Below, piece after piece: positions 35,673 to 44,372 of a stretch of DNA of 63,506 nucleotides. The stretch comes from Nostoc sp. FACHB-973. GTDB taxonomy: Bacteria; Cyanobacteriota; Cyanobacteriia; Cyanobacteriales; Nostocaceae. The stretch lies in the NCBI RefSeq assembly GCF_014698115.1, contig NZ_JACJSJ010000044.1, positions 1-63,506 of the forward strand, given 5' to 3'. The notes under the pieces are model-generated. The model made no database searches, was not told the origin of the DNA, and saw only the letters and a program-made list of their open reading frames with translations. How positions within the stretch are numbered: position 1 is the stretch's first letter; every line of letters begins with the position of its first letter. The position numbers and the translations under genes were made by a program.

Positions 35673-35904
35673 AATGCGGCGAAACAAGGGGGAGGGTAGC
35701 GGTAGTATTCATTGGCGAACCATCACCAAGAATGGCAGGGATTATTCGCAGGCGTACTATCACTACGAGTTTTGGAGCGAGGGCGATCGCTTGGTCAAAT
35801 CATCGAAGTATATCCCCAAGCGGTTGCTGAAGCGAATTCAGCAGATGGAGCAAGAGAAAGTGGGGGTTACGGAGATTTTGGGGGTGTTGGGGGTTAATAT
35901 CTGA
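35350..35904 (+). CDS. Hypothetical protein with an internally duplicated domain
   Basis: The product has 184 residues from the ATG at 35350; a TTG at 35320 would add ten. Two copies of a roughly 55-residue unit are visible: RRKGEGNGSIYWRTITKNGK with YIPKKLL, and RRNKGEGSGSIHWRTITKNG with SSKYIPKRLL. They are joined by a linker of NPSN/SPSK/LLGD peptides. The linker and start are encoded by eight copies of the 9-mer CCCTAGTAA (separate entry). The Arg/Lys-rich repeated units look like nucleic-acid-binding modules. I know similar repeated proteins from cyanobacteria but not their function. Confidence 0.75.
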   Translation: MNNSPSKNRRRKGEGNGSIYWRTITKNGKDYTQAYYHWQENGQKKTKYIPKKLLGDIQEANAAKRPVVEILRLLGVEVSPSKLLGDNEINPSNEALEINPSNDISPSKMRRNKGEGSGSIHWRTITKNGRDYSQAYYHYEFWSEGDRLVKSSKYIPKRLLKRIQQMEQEKVGVTEILGVLGVNI

Positions 35905-36053
35905 GCCGACACAAATTACTACTGAAGTTTTATTTAAATTAACGTTCATTGGATAGTAAGATTATTCTGCTTGTTTCCAATTTTCATTGCTATTGCACTC
36001 GATTTAGTTGACCCCAAACATTTTAAAAAACTGGTTTACAAATTGCTGTAACC

Positions 36054-36644
36054 ATGATCAAGAAAAATTTGCTTAACAACGAAATTTTTACTTTAGACAA
36101 TATTCTTTTACCACAAGAGTGTACTGAGTATATTAATTTGACTGAAAGTATTGGTTATACAGATGCTCCCATCAGTACTATTCGAGGTTTCCAAATGCGT
36201 CCCGATATCCGCAATAATGAGCGCGTTATTGTCGATACTCCCCAACGGGCTTTTGATTTATGGCAGCGTGTGTCAGATTATATTCCTAAGACCATTGGCA
36301 GGTGGCAAGCAGTAGGATTAAATGAGCGTTTTCGTTTTTATCGCTATGATCCAGGACAGAGATTTGCAATACATCATGACGGTTCTTATCGGCGACCGAA
36401 TGGCGAGGAAAGTCTGTTAACTTTTATGATTTATCTAAATGAAGGTTTTGAAGGTGGTGAAACCCGTTTTCATCTTTCGCCTCGGTATTATGAACAATTA
36501 CCTAATATTACCGTGGTTCCAGTCACAGGTATGGCTTTATGTTTTGTTCATGAACTTGTGCATGAAGGTGTTGCTGTTGTTCAAGGGCGAAAGTATGTTT
36601 TACGCTCAGATGTTATGTATCGTCAACAGTCGAGAGTCTACTAA
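36054..36644 (+). CDS. Prolyl 4-hydroxylase-like 2-oxoglutarate/Fe(II) dioxygenase
   Basis: The 196-residue protein has the P4Hc double-stranded beta-helix: RFRFYRYDPGQRFAIHHDG with HxD at 107-109, FMIYLNEGFEGGETRF, the distal His in VHEG (170) and Arg184 in YVLRSDVMY for 2-oxoglutarate. Bacterial members hydroxylate proteins or small molecules; the substrate here is unknown. It stands alone. Unlike the AlkB-like gene it has no nucleic-acid lid motif. Confidence 0.85.
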   Translation: MIKKNLLNNEIFTLDNILLPQECTEYINLTESIGYTDAPISTIRGFQMRPDIRNNERVIVDTPQRAFDLWQRVSDYIPKTIGRWQAVGLNERFRFYRYDPGQRFAIHHDGSYRRPNGEESLLTFMIYLNEGFEGGETRFHLSPRYYEQLPNITVVPVTGMALCFVHELVHEGVAVVQGRKYVLRSDVMYRQQSRVY

Positions 36645-36691
36645 AATGTCTGGTGTTTTCCTAGCAATAAAAGTTTGAGCCATAGGTTTGA

Positions 36692-37030
36692 CAAATCTTA
36701 GCCAAGGACAATCCCGATCTCAGAGGCAAAGGCGGGTGTTGGGCTATTGTCACCGCAGTCAATAACTTCAGTTGCACCGTCAGAACTTGGGACGGAGAAC
36801 TGACGGTTGGACTGAAGCATCTGAAATCGTTCAATTACCTGCCTGATGAATGTCAGCAGGTGCAGGCGATGTGCGATCGCATATCACGTGTGTATTCTAG
36901 TGGGCTGGAGGAGTCAGTGCAGAGGTTTTTGGAGTCGTTGGGGAAGCTGAAGCGGTCTTATTTGACAGCTTTGGAAGAGAAGCTTTTGGGTGTGTTGGAA
37001 TCTGAATATAGGGATGAAAAAATTACCTGA
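36692..37030 (+). pseudogene. Cyanobacterial hypothetical protein, apparently lacking its start
   Basis: A frame of 112 codons is open from 36692 to a TGA at 37028 and reads AKDNPDLRGKGGCWAIVTAV, then TWDGELTVGLKHLKSFNYL and a helical end (LGKLKRSYLTALEEKLL). It has no ATG or GTG near its beginning and a TGA precedes it, so it looks like a 5'-truncated gene. A degraded relative of its C-terminal half is at 38454-38774. The sequence is too short for the ORF-size cut often used but reads as real protein. Confidence 0.55.
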
Positions 37031-37230
37031 GTGTTTTTGTTAGTTTAGTTAACGTAACTGGGAACTATACATGATGTAAGTTGCTAATTGGTATTTATAA
37101 TTAGTAGTTTCATCATGTAAAAATTAACTAATTTAAATATCTAAAGCATCAAACATAAAACTAGTACTTAAATAAAGTTATTTTTAAAATTAATAACTTG
37201 AGTTATGTATCCTTTTTCAAAGGTTTAATA

Positions 37231-38376
37231 ATGAGTGAGCAAGCAAATCAATCAACTAAAAATACAGTTCGCTGTGGGCATTGTGGTAATAAAACATTAA
37301 TGCAAATTATTGCTGAGGGCAAATATTCTAAAACTCTAGTATGTGATCCAGTTAATGCTTATGAAGCCTGGAGAGATTATCATATCAAGAACTTGTTATG
37401 TCCTAACTGCAATAAACTAAATGTTATTGAATTTACTTCTAATTGGGATATATATTCAATTCAAGAGCTTAATCATCATGATGATCAAACTGATTTAGTA
37501 GATACAAAAATTGTATATCTATACCCTTCTATAAAAGAGTTTGCTGATCAATCTCCCAAAGCTCAAGATATTAGATACACATATAGAGAAGCTAGTACCT
37601 GTTTTCAAGCTGAACTTTATACTTCAAGTGTAGTAATGTGTAGAAAAACAATGGAAATGCTATGTTTATATTTTGATATCAAGCAACCATATACACTGGA
37701 TGGAAAACTTTCCGAAATGCGAAATCAAGGAATTATTGATAATAAATTATACGAATGGGCTAATATTTTAAAGTATTTTGGGAATGAAGCAGTACATAGC
37801 TCTACAAAATTTTCCAAAGAAGATACTCAGGATATTCTTGATTTTACATACGCATTAGTTGAATACTGTATTGACTTTGATTATAAATTTTCAGAATTAC
37901 TCCAAAGGCGAGATAAAGCGAAACTCTCCCAAAATAAAGAAACGAATCTTTTAGGAGAAGCAACAATAAATGCTCTTACAGAAGCCTTGAATGCAAAGGA
38001 AGCATCGGTACGTTACTATGCAGCTATCATACTAGCACAAAGAAATCTCGAATTTGAGCAAGTTATACCAGTCTTGTTGAGTTTGACAGACAAGACTAAA
38101 TTTAGTTCTAATGCAATTAATTGTTTGAAATCTATTGGTTTAAAAGCTATCCCAGAACTAATTAATGCGATAGAAACACCAAAGATTAACTCTAATATTC
38201 GTTCTGCTGCTGCCGCTATACTAGGGGATATAGGAGCGAATAATCCTGATGTAATGATATCTCTCGTTAAAGCATTGAAAGATAAAAATGATGATGTCCA
38301 GTATAAAGCTGCAATAGCTCTTGAAAAACTTGGTTTTACGGCTGTTAGTACATTTGCTAAAATGCATAATATCTAA
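37231..38376 (+). CDS. DUF4145-like domain and HEAT-repeat protein
   Basis: From the ATG at 37231 (MSEQANQST, with AAGG upstream) the protein has 381 residues. It has a zinc-ribbon pair (CGHCGNK and CPNCNK, about 15-75), a helical DUF4145-like core (about 105-215: YREASTCFQAELYTSSVVMCRKTMEMLC, GNEAVHSS) and C-terminal HEAT/PBS-type repeats (about 245-375: EASVRYYAAIILAQRN, IRSAAAAILGDIG, VQYKAAIALEKLG). DUF4145 is common in defence neighbourhoods and restriction genes. It lies between two related gene remnants. Confidence 0.75.
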   Translation: MSEQANQSTKNTVRCGHCGNKTLMQIIAEGKYSKTLVCDPVNAYEAWRDYHIKNLLCPNCNKLNVIEFTSNWDIYSIQELNHHDDQTDLVDTKIVYLYPSIKEFADQSPKAQDIRYTYREASTCFQAELYTSSVVMCRKTMEMLCLYFDIKQPYTLDGKLSEMRNQGIIDNKLYEWANILKYFGNEAVHSSTKFSKEDTQDILDFTYALVEYCIDFDYKFSELLQRRDKAKLSQNKETNLLGEATINALTEALNAKEASVRYYAAIILAQRNLEFEQVIPVLLSLTDKTKFSSNAINCLKSIGLKAIPELINAIETPKINSNIRSAAAAILGDIGANNPDVMISLVKALKDKNDDVQYKAAIALEKLGFTAVSTFAKMHNI

Positions 38377-38453
38377 ACCAAATTTATTGTTGGCTTAGAC
38401 AATGCTTCTTTACATTAATTTTTATTCGGTTGCATCATTGGGATGTAATCCAG

Positions 38454-38774
38454 GTTTTCAATAGTCAGCCAAGCAAATGATTTCAGTTCCACTGTGAAAA
38501 TGTGGGATGCTAAGATGCTAAGTACACCATTGGGTTGCAACACCTGAAGTCCTTTAACTACGTGCCCCAGGAATGTAAGCAGATGCAGTTAATTAGCGAT
38601 GCCTGCGGCGAGCTACGCCTACACCTCAGTCGAGTGTATTCCGATTCACTTGAGAACACAATTAAAATCTGTTGCAGCCCTTGGAGAAACTAAATGGCTC
38701 TTATCTGACTGCTGTGGAAGAAAAATTATTAAGTGTTTTGAAGTCTGAATCCGGGGGTGAGATACTGCCCTAAG
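38454..38774 (+). pseudogene. Degraded relative of the 36692-37030 gene
   Basis: Pieces in shifted frames match the gene remnant upstream. The frame HLKSFNYVPQECKQMQ corresponds to HLKSFNYLPDECQQVQ, SRVYSDSLENT to SRVYSSGLEES, and LEKLNGSYLTAVEEKLLSVL to the C-terminal helix. Several frameshifts and a stop interrupt it. The two remnants bracket the DUF4145/HEAT gene in direct orientation. Confidence 0.6.
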
Positions 38775-38972
38775 CAACTTTGGCAATTTGGCATCCAATG
38801 TCTTTGGGTTGCAGTTTCAATGGAGATATCATCACAACGGGACATTCAAGAAGTTGTACGAGGGATAGGGCAAAACTTTCCGCTTCTGGTGTCCCGTGCT
38901 ACGCCAGTTGTCAAATGAGTGCTGTAGAAACGCTCTACATATTGATACAGCGCTCGTAAGTGAACGCCATCA

Positions 38973-40807
38973 CCGAAATTTCTCACAAACAATAAAAAAT
39001 CAATTCACATCGCTTGATGTAAAAAATTTTTTGATACATTATCAATTGAAATTTATGAGGGTAAACAAAGTAAGTATAAATTAGCGATTATCAAGCTAAA
39101 ACAGTTACTATGTTTTTTCCTTATACTGGAGTTAAAATACTCTGTTCATAAAATTAAGCATCCAAAACAAGGCTTGAATCAAACTAAGCCCAAAATATTA
39201 TTAGAGAGAAGGTGAAATGCTGCTTGACTCGAAATTAAGCGGTATTCGAGAGCGTTTTTAAGCATCTGTAAGCAGCAGCAAAGATATGTTTTACAGGGCT
39301 TGAGCTAGTAATTGCAATTAAAATTCGCCGTGAGCTTATAGTAATTAAGGCTCCTAACTTCAATAATTTTGTCCGAATAGTCCCAACTTGAGAATTTTTG
39401 AATTCGGTTTTGGCTAAACATTGTGACCGCAATGCATTCATCAAAACGTAAGCAAGGGAAGAGAACCATAAACGTAGTTGATTTCCCGCAAATGTATGAG
39501 TACTAGTTCTATCACTAAAAAGTTCTAGTTGTTGTTCCTTAAAGCGATTTTCCATCTCCCCTCGCTTACAATATTTTTGTCTGTATAGTTGACCAGGGGG
39601 TACTTTATTGCTAGGAAGACTTGTAACAACAAAACGAATATTATTTCCCTTTATTCCATATTCAACCTTACAAACAACACGACGACTACGACTCCAAGAT
39701 TCACGAGTCTGATAGTCTAACGACTTATGCCAAATTGAGTTATTAATCAGGTCACAAGCAAGTTCAGAAATTTGCTCATCTGGTTTAAATAGAGTTTCTA
39801 AGAATGAAGTTACTGTTGATAACTTCTGCTCAAACTCAAGCAAGGCTCTATTTTGAGTCGCCGTAGCCATTTGAATTAAACGGCTGTTTCGCGCCAATCC
39901 AAAAACGTAGTCAACTCCAGTCTACAACTCGCACCATGTCATTATATCGTCCCTGGAATAGGCACTATCTCCTCGTACTAAAATCTCAACATTCTGCCAA
40001 TGTTGACGTATTTGTTTAATGACTCTCTGCAACTCTTCTAACGCCCCAAATGCTGGATCTACATTAGAAGGACGAAGTTTGGCTGCCAATAAATGTTTAC
40101 CACAAAAAATATAAAGTGGAGCATAGCAATATCCTCCATAATAGGTATTGAAGAAAACTTGCTCCTGATTGCCATGTACTAAATCATCAGTTACATCTAA
40201 GTCCAAAATAAGTTTTCGTGGTTCTTTTGAGTAGGATTTTAAAAATATATTTACAAATAGGCTTTCGATTTCTGCTGAAGAATGCCCAATTTTATGATAA
40301 CGACTGTCAGATCCTTGTTCTACATCTTCGGGACAATGTTCCAGCCTATTTAATGTACTTTTACCTGCTAATGTTACAGACTTATCTTGTACTCCAATTC
40401 TTTTTCCTAATGATAGAGCAAACATTGGATCATGACGTAATTCTTCATGGTCATTTAAGTCTTCGTATCCCATGACCAACCCGTAGATTCGCTGTTTAAT
40501 TAAGTTTTCTATTGAATGGTCAATTCGATAAGGCTTTCGGTAATCTTGGAAACATAGTGCAAACTGTGATGTGATTTGCAGTTTTCTATCTATTTCAGCA
40601 ATTAAGCTTAAACCTGCATCAGATGTTACTTGTCCACCCTGGAAATTAACTACGATTGGAGGTGACTTTGGCTGTTCAAATCTGAACTGTTTTGGGAGCG
40701 ATCGCGTTGCGGCTCGATTCATCGGTTAAAACTGCTGAAATGCCTACTATGTATACATTTTATCATTTTTACGCTCCGGTTTTTTCTGAGTTTGTGAGAA
40801 ATCCGGG
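38973..40807 (-). mobile_element. IS1380-family insertion sequence
   Basis: The 1835-bp element is flanked by CATCA on both sides (38968-38972 and 40808-40812), a 4-5 bp target duplication as known for IS1380. The ends are inverted: CCGAAATTTCTCACAAAC at the left matches the reverse complement CCCGGATTTCTCACAAAC at the right in 15 of 18 positions, with a 13-base perfect core. It carries one transposase gene on the minus strand, broken by a stop. The right edge lies about 80 bases after the end of the brxHI gene, so it abuts the BREX locus. Confidence 0.85.
39235..40722 (-). pseudogene. IS1380-family transposase with an in-frame amber stop
   Basis: Two leftward pieces are in the same frame: 40722-39922 (266 residues) and 39897-39235. 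The first has GGQVTSDAGLSLIAEIDRKL, the catalytic Asp region LILDLDVTDD and ILVRGDSAYSRDD; the second has ARNSRLIQMA, EMENRFKE and the C-terminal helices. Only a TAG after WCEL (39922-39924) separates them; the text beyond it, TGVDYVFGLARN, is what intact proteins have. Thus one nonsense mutation inactivated an otherwise full-length transposase of about 495 residues. Confidence 0.88.
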
Positions 40808-40887
40808 CATCACTCTGCAACTGGCTAGAAATGAACAAAACCAAATAGAACCTCAGAAGATGGAAGATGTGAATAGCTGGCATTTCT

Positions 40888-43008
40888 CTAGGAGTGATCG
40901 CTTGTCTGCTTTAAAAAATTAATTACTCCACGGATATCTAGTAAATAATTGCTAATCATCTCTAAAGAGTAAACTTCAGGTAATGCTCGTTGAAACTTAC
41001 TTAGACGATATTCTGGTAATTGCGAAAGGATGAAGCGCTGGGTAGCTGGAGCTTCCCAAAAGGTAGGAGTACTCATCTGAGCGATCGCTAAACTTAAAGT
41101 TGCATAACCAACACTATCGCCTTCAATTTTTAACTTGAAGTTGTCAGAGGAAATCTTCCAATCATGGTGAAATTGCAGACCGTATTTAAGGGTGTGATTA
41201 ATTTGTCCACCTGCGAAAGTCCACCACAGCGCCCGATCTGGTTCTAATTGGATGCTTGATTGAACTTCTGTTATTAATGGTCTGAGGTCAGAACGGTACT
41301 CATCTAACACAGCTTGTGTCTTAGCATCAATGTAAGGAATGGTACTTTCTGATTGCAATATTTCCGCAATTTGCTGACAAAGTTCAAAGCCTAGTAGCTG
41401 TGGGGCAAAGCCACCCCAGCTTGGTTTTTTACCACGGGGGGCTGGAACAACTCCAACTGTACGTTCCTCATGGCTAACGTGCATAACTGTCCAAGCCCGA
41501 CCACTGAGCAGAAATGAACTCATCTGTGCAACTAATTTATCGACAAAAGCTTGCTCTAGAGAGCCTACAGTGTAACCTGCTGGTGTTTGAACTTTATAGA
41601 GAACTGGGCTACTAAAAACAGCGTAAAGTTCCATGAAGTTTTTACGCCCAAATACTCGTTCTGCTTTTTCTCCCATCGATAGTAGCCCACCAGCTAGAAA
41701 CAGGAAATCCTCCTGAATCATGTGTTTGATCAGTATTTCAAATTCTGAGTGGGTTATGCCTGAAAAGTCAGGAACTACTGAGAGTTGCCCCCAGCAGAGT
41801 TCTGGGCTAATGCCACCAAATTGGAGAGTGAGTGCTAGTAGCTGATGTACAAGTACAGGCCATGCGCGTGTCTGAGTAGGTATAGATTCGACCCAGCCTT
41901 TCCTAGCTAGTTCAATGATGGCGATCGCTTGCAATACTGTCTCTACATTTTCACAGAAAAATGTAGTATTAGCTTGTTGCCCTGTTCTCCTTCCAGTGCG
42001 GCCCAAGCGCTGGAGGAAGGATGAGACTGTAGAAGGGGCATTAGCTTGCAATACTAAATCGAGATCGCCAACATCGATGCCCAACTCTAGAGTCGAGGTG
42101 CAAATAATGCTGGCATTTGTCCCTCGATGAAAACGGTCTTCTGCGGCTGTTCGTTCTTCGAGGGAGACAGAACTATGGTGGACAAAGACATCTGTACCTC
42201 GGTTACGCATTCGTTCGGCAATTTCTTCAGCCAAAGAGCGACTTTGGCAAAAAAACAGGCTTTTCTTGCTCTGCGTTATCTGGCTGGCATCTTGAGCGAT
42301 CGCGCCTAGTGTATCACGCAGATAAACGCGCAAATCCTTTTTCGAGGGAACTTTGGGCGGCTCGACAACGCAACCTGGACGTTTTGATGTACCTTGGAGC
42401 CAATGCAAAATATCTACCGGATTACCAACGGTGGCACTAAGTCCAACGCGCTGCACATCGTTATTGGTGTAACGAACTAGCCGTTCCACAACGGACATAA
42501 GATGGGCACCTCGGTCTGTACCAGCTAGGGCATGAACTTCATCAATTACTAAAGCACGCATATCGCCAAAGATTTTTTTGTGGGGGACTTTGGCGGATAG
42601 CAGCATCACCTCTAATGACTCAGGAGTGGTCATCAATAGTGCTGTCGGCTCTTTAATAAAGGCACGCTTTTCCTTATTTTTAATATCCCCATGCCAAAGA
42701 AAGCGCCTTAGACCTACCATTTCGGTGTAATGCCCCAAACGTTCAGCTTGATTATTCAACAAAGCTTTAATTGGTGCAATGTATATGAGTCCAACTCCTT
42801 CAGGCTCGCGTTCCATTAGCGTTGCTAATAATGGAAATATAGAAGCTTCCGTTTTGCCACCAGCTGTAGGGGCTAGAACAATTGCATTATTGCCGTCGAG
42901 CAGTGTATGTCCTGCCAGTTCTTGGACAGGACGCAGAGAAGACCACCCTAAATTGGAGACAATAGCGGCTTGCAAACGGGGAGGAAAACGAGCAAAGGCT
43001 GAAGTCAT
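40888..43008 (-). CDS. brxHI: BREX DEAD/DEAH-box helicase BrxHI
   Basis: The 706-residue Lhr-like superfamily 2 helicase has Walker A APTAGGKTEA (46-55), DEVH in LVIDEVHAL (about 155), SAT in LSATVGNP, and motif VI QRLGRTGRRTG. It is the last gene of the leftward BREX operon, two bases after brxD. BrxHI occurs with BrxD in type 2 and type 6 BREX systems and is thought to remodel or unwind phage nucleic acid during exclusion. All motifs are present and length is normal. Confidence 0.9.
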   Translation of the reverse strand: MTSAFARFPPRLQAAIVSNLGWSSLRPVQELAGHTLLDGNNAIVLAPTAGGKTEASIFPLLATLMEREPEGVGLIYIAPIKALLNNQAERLGHYTEMVGLRRFLWHGDIKNKEKRAFIKEPTALLMTTPESLEVMLLSAKVPHKKIFGDMRALVIDEVHALAGTDRGAHLMSVVERLVRYTNNDVQRVGLSATVGNPVDILHWLQGTSKRPGCVVEPPKVPSKKDLRVYLRDTLGAIAQDASQITQSKKSLFFCQSRSLAEEIAERMRNRGTDVFVHHSSVSLEERTAAEDRFHRGTNASIICTSTLELGIDVGDLDLVLQANAPSTVSSFLQRLGRTGRRTGQQANTTFFCENVETVLQAIAIIELARKGWVESIPTQTRAWPVLVHQLLALTLQFGGISPELCWGQLSVVPDFSGITHSEFEILIKHMIQEDFLFLAGGLLSMGEKAERVFGRKNFMELYAVFSSPVLYKVQTPAGYTVGSLEQAFVDKLVAQMSSFLLSGRAWTVMHVSHEERTVGVVPAPRGKKPSWGGFAPQLLGFELCQQIAEILQSESTIPYIDAKTQAVLDEYRSDLRPLITEVQSSIQLEPDRALWWTFAGGQINHTLKYGLQFHHDWKISSDNFKLKIEGDSVGYATLSLAIAQMSTPTFWEAPATQRFILSQLPEYRLSKFQRALPEVYSLEMISNYLLDIRGVINFLKQTSDHS

Positions 43009-43010
43009 GG

Positions 43011-44330
43011 TTAGAACTCCACGGCTGCATAACCTTGAATATCCGCAGGTTCTTCGTCAAAATAAGTACGGCCTTCACGGATGAGCAATTCTACTTCGTT
43101 TAAATCTGTGGGTTCAAAACCTTCTGCGCTCATCGGGTCAAATTCATCATTATCTGATGCCAAATCAAGGATGTTGACAAACTGGCGCAGAAATTGTCGA
43201 GGAACTACTCCCACGTCTCCCTTAAAGCCAGCAGTAACTTTGGTAACTAGCCGTTCAATAAAATCTGAAGTGACTTTATTGACAATTCCAGTCCGATTGG
43301 CTGTGGGGTAAATTTCTCGCAATTTGAGTGCCACCTCTTTTAGACGACGTGCATCAAAGGGTTTAAGTTCTAGCTGGGGTTGGCGGGGGTTAGCAAAGCC
43401 AGCAAGAGTCAGAAATTGGATACGGTCATGCAGAGGTTCTAGTCCAGCAACTCCACGTTTAGTATCAAAAAATTCAGGCGTACCCGTATAAATCCATAAT
43501 AATCCTCTGTAACGGTCGGCGGCATCACAGATTTGGCGAATTCCATTTAAAGATTTACCTCGACTATCATGCCGCATTCGCAGTACTGTTTCGACTTCAT
43601 CAATGACAATAACCAGTCCTTTGTAGCCTGCGGCTTTGACAATTTCGAGAATACCGTGTAGGTAGTCTAGGGCATCTCGGCTAGCAATATCTCCCTTAAT
43701 GCCTGCGGCTTTTTTAGCGGTAGCAGCCACATTTTCACTACCAGAAAGCCAAGAAAGCAAGGCGCTGGCTTCAGCAATTTCACCTTTCTGCTTAAAAGTA
43801 AAAATAGCACGGAGAACTCGTGCCATATCTTCTGGAGCTTTACCGCCTGTAAGAGAAGCAAGTTCTTCTTCTATGCGTTGCTGTACTAAAGTATCGAACT
43901 CGTCGCTGTTTTCATCTGCCCCACCAGCAATCAGTGCATCTTCTACACGCGCAATCCAGCGATCGATAATATCGCTTAAAGCACCTCTAGGACAAGAACT
44001 AGTTCCCAATTCCTGAACGACTTTGCGATAAACATCATCGAATTTGTAAAAGTGCAAATCGTTATCAGAAACGACAACAAAACTAGTGGCAAAGCCTTGA
44101 GCTTGGGCATCAAGAATGGCTAGACGGGACATAAAAGTTTTACCACAGCCGTAGCCACCGCGTAAAAACTTGAAGACACCTTCGCTATTAGCTGCTAGTT
44201 GGAATTGGCGATGAATTTCTGTTCGCTGTTTGTCAATACCGACAGCAAAGGCTTCTAACCCTCGTTCTGGAACAACGCCGGAGCGAAGACGCTCAAAAAT
44301 ATGCTCAATATCTCGTTCACTGATTGCCAT
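43011..44330 (-). CDS. brxD: BREX ATP-binding protein BrxD
   Basis: The 439-residue AAA-type ATPase has Walker A GGYGCGKTF (58-66) and Walker B LVIVIDEVET (about 240), followed by WIYTGTPEFF as a sensor. This is the BrxD (DUF2791) family, found only in the BREX types that also carry brxHI. It lies between pglZ (42-base gap) and brxHI (2-base gap), as in type 6. It probably powers loading or movement of the helicase; the family's exact role is not settled. Confidence 0.9.
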   Translation of the reverse strand: MAISERDIEHIFERLRSGVVPERGLEAFAVGIDKQRTEIHRQFQLAANSEGVFKFLRGGYGCGKTFMSRLAILDAQAQGFATSFVVVSDNDLHFYKFDDVYRKVVQELGTSSCPRGALSDIIDRWIARVEDALIAGGADENSDEFDTLVQQRIEEELASLTGGKAPEDMARVLRAIFTFKQKGEIAEASALLSWLSGSENVAATAKKAAGIKGDIASRDALDYLHGILEIVKAAGYKGLVIVIDEVETVLRMRHDSRGKSLNGIRQICDAADRYRGLLWIYTGTPEFFDTKRGVAGLEPLHDRIQFLTLAGFANPRQPQLELKPFDARRLKEVALKLREIYPTANRTGIVNKVTSDFIERLVTKVTAGFKGDVGVVPRQFLRQFVNILDLASDNDEFDPMSAEGFEPTDLNEVELLIREGRTYFDEEPADIQGYAAVEF

Positions 44331-44372
44331 AGTTGATTTTAATTAATACGTTTACTTTTATACATTAATCTG

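Noticed and set aside
39922..39924. Amber codon in the IS1380 transposase as programmed readthrough or recoding
   Set aside because: There is no stem-loop or special context I can see, and no sign of recoded TAG in other genes; a plain nonsense mutation is simpler.
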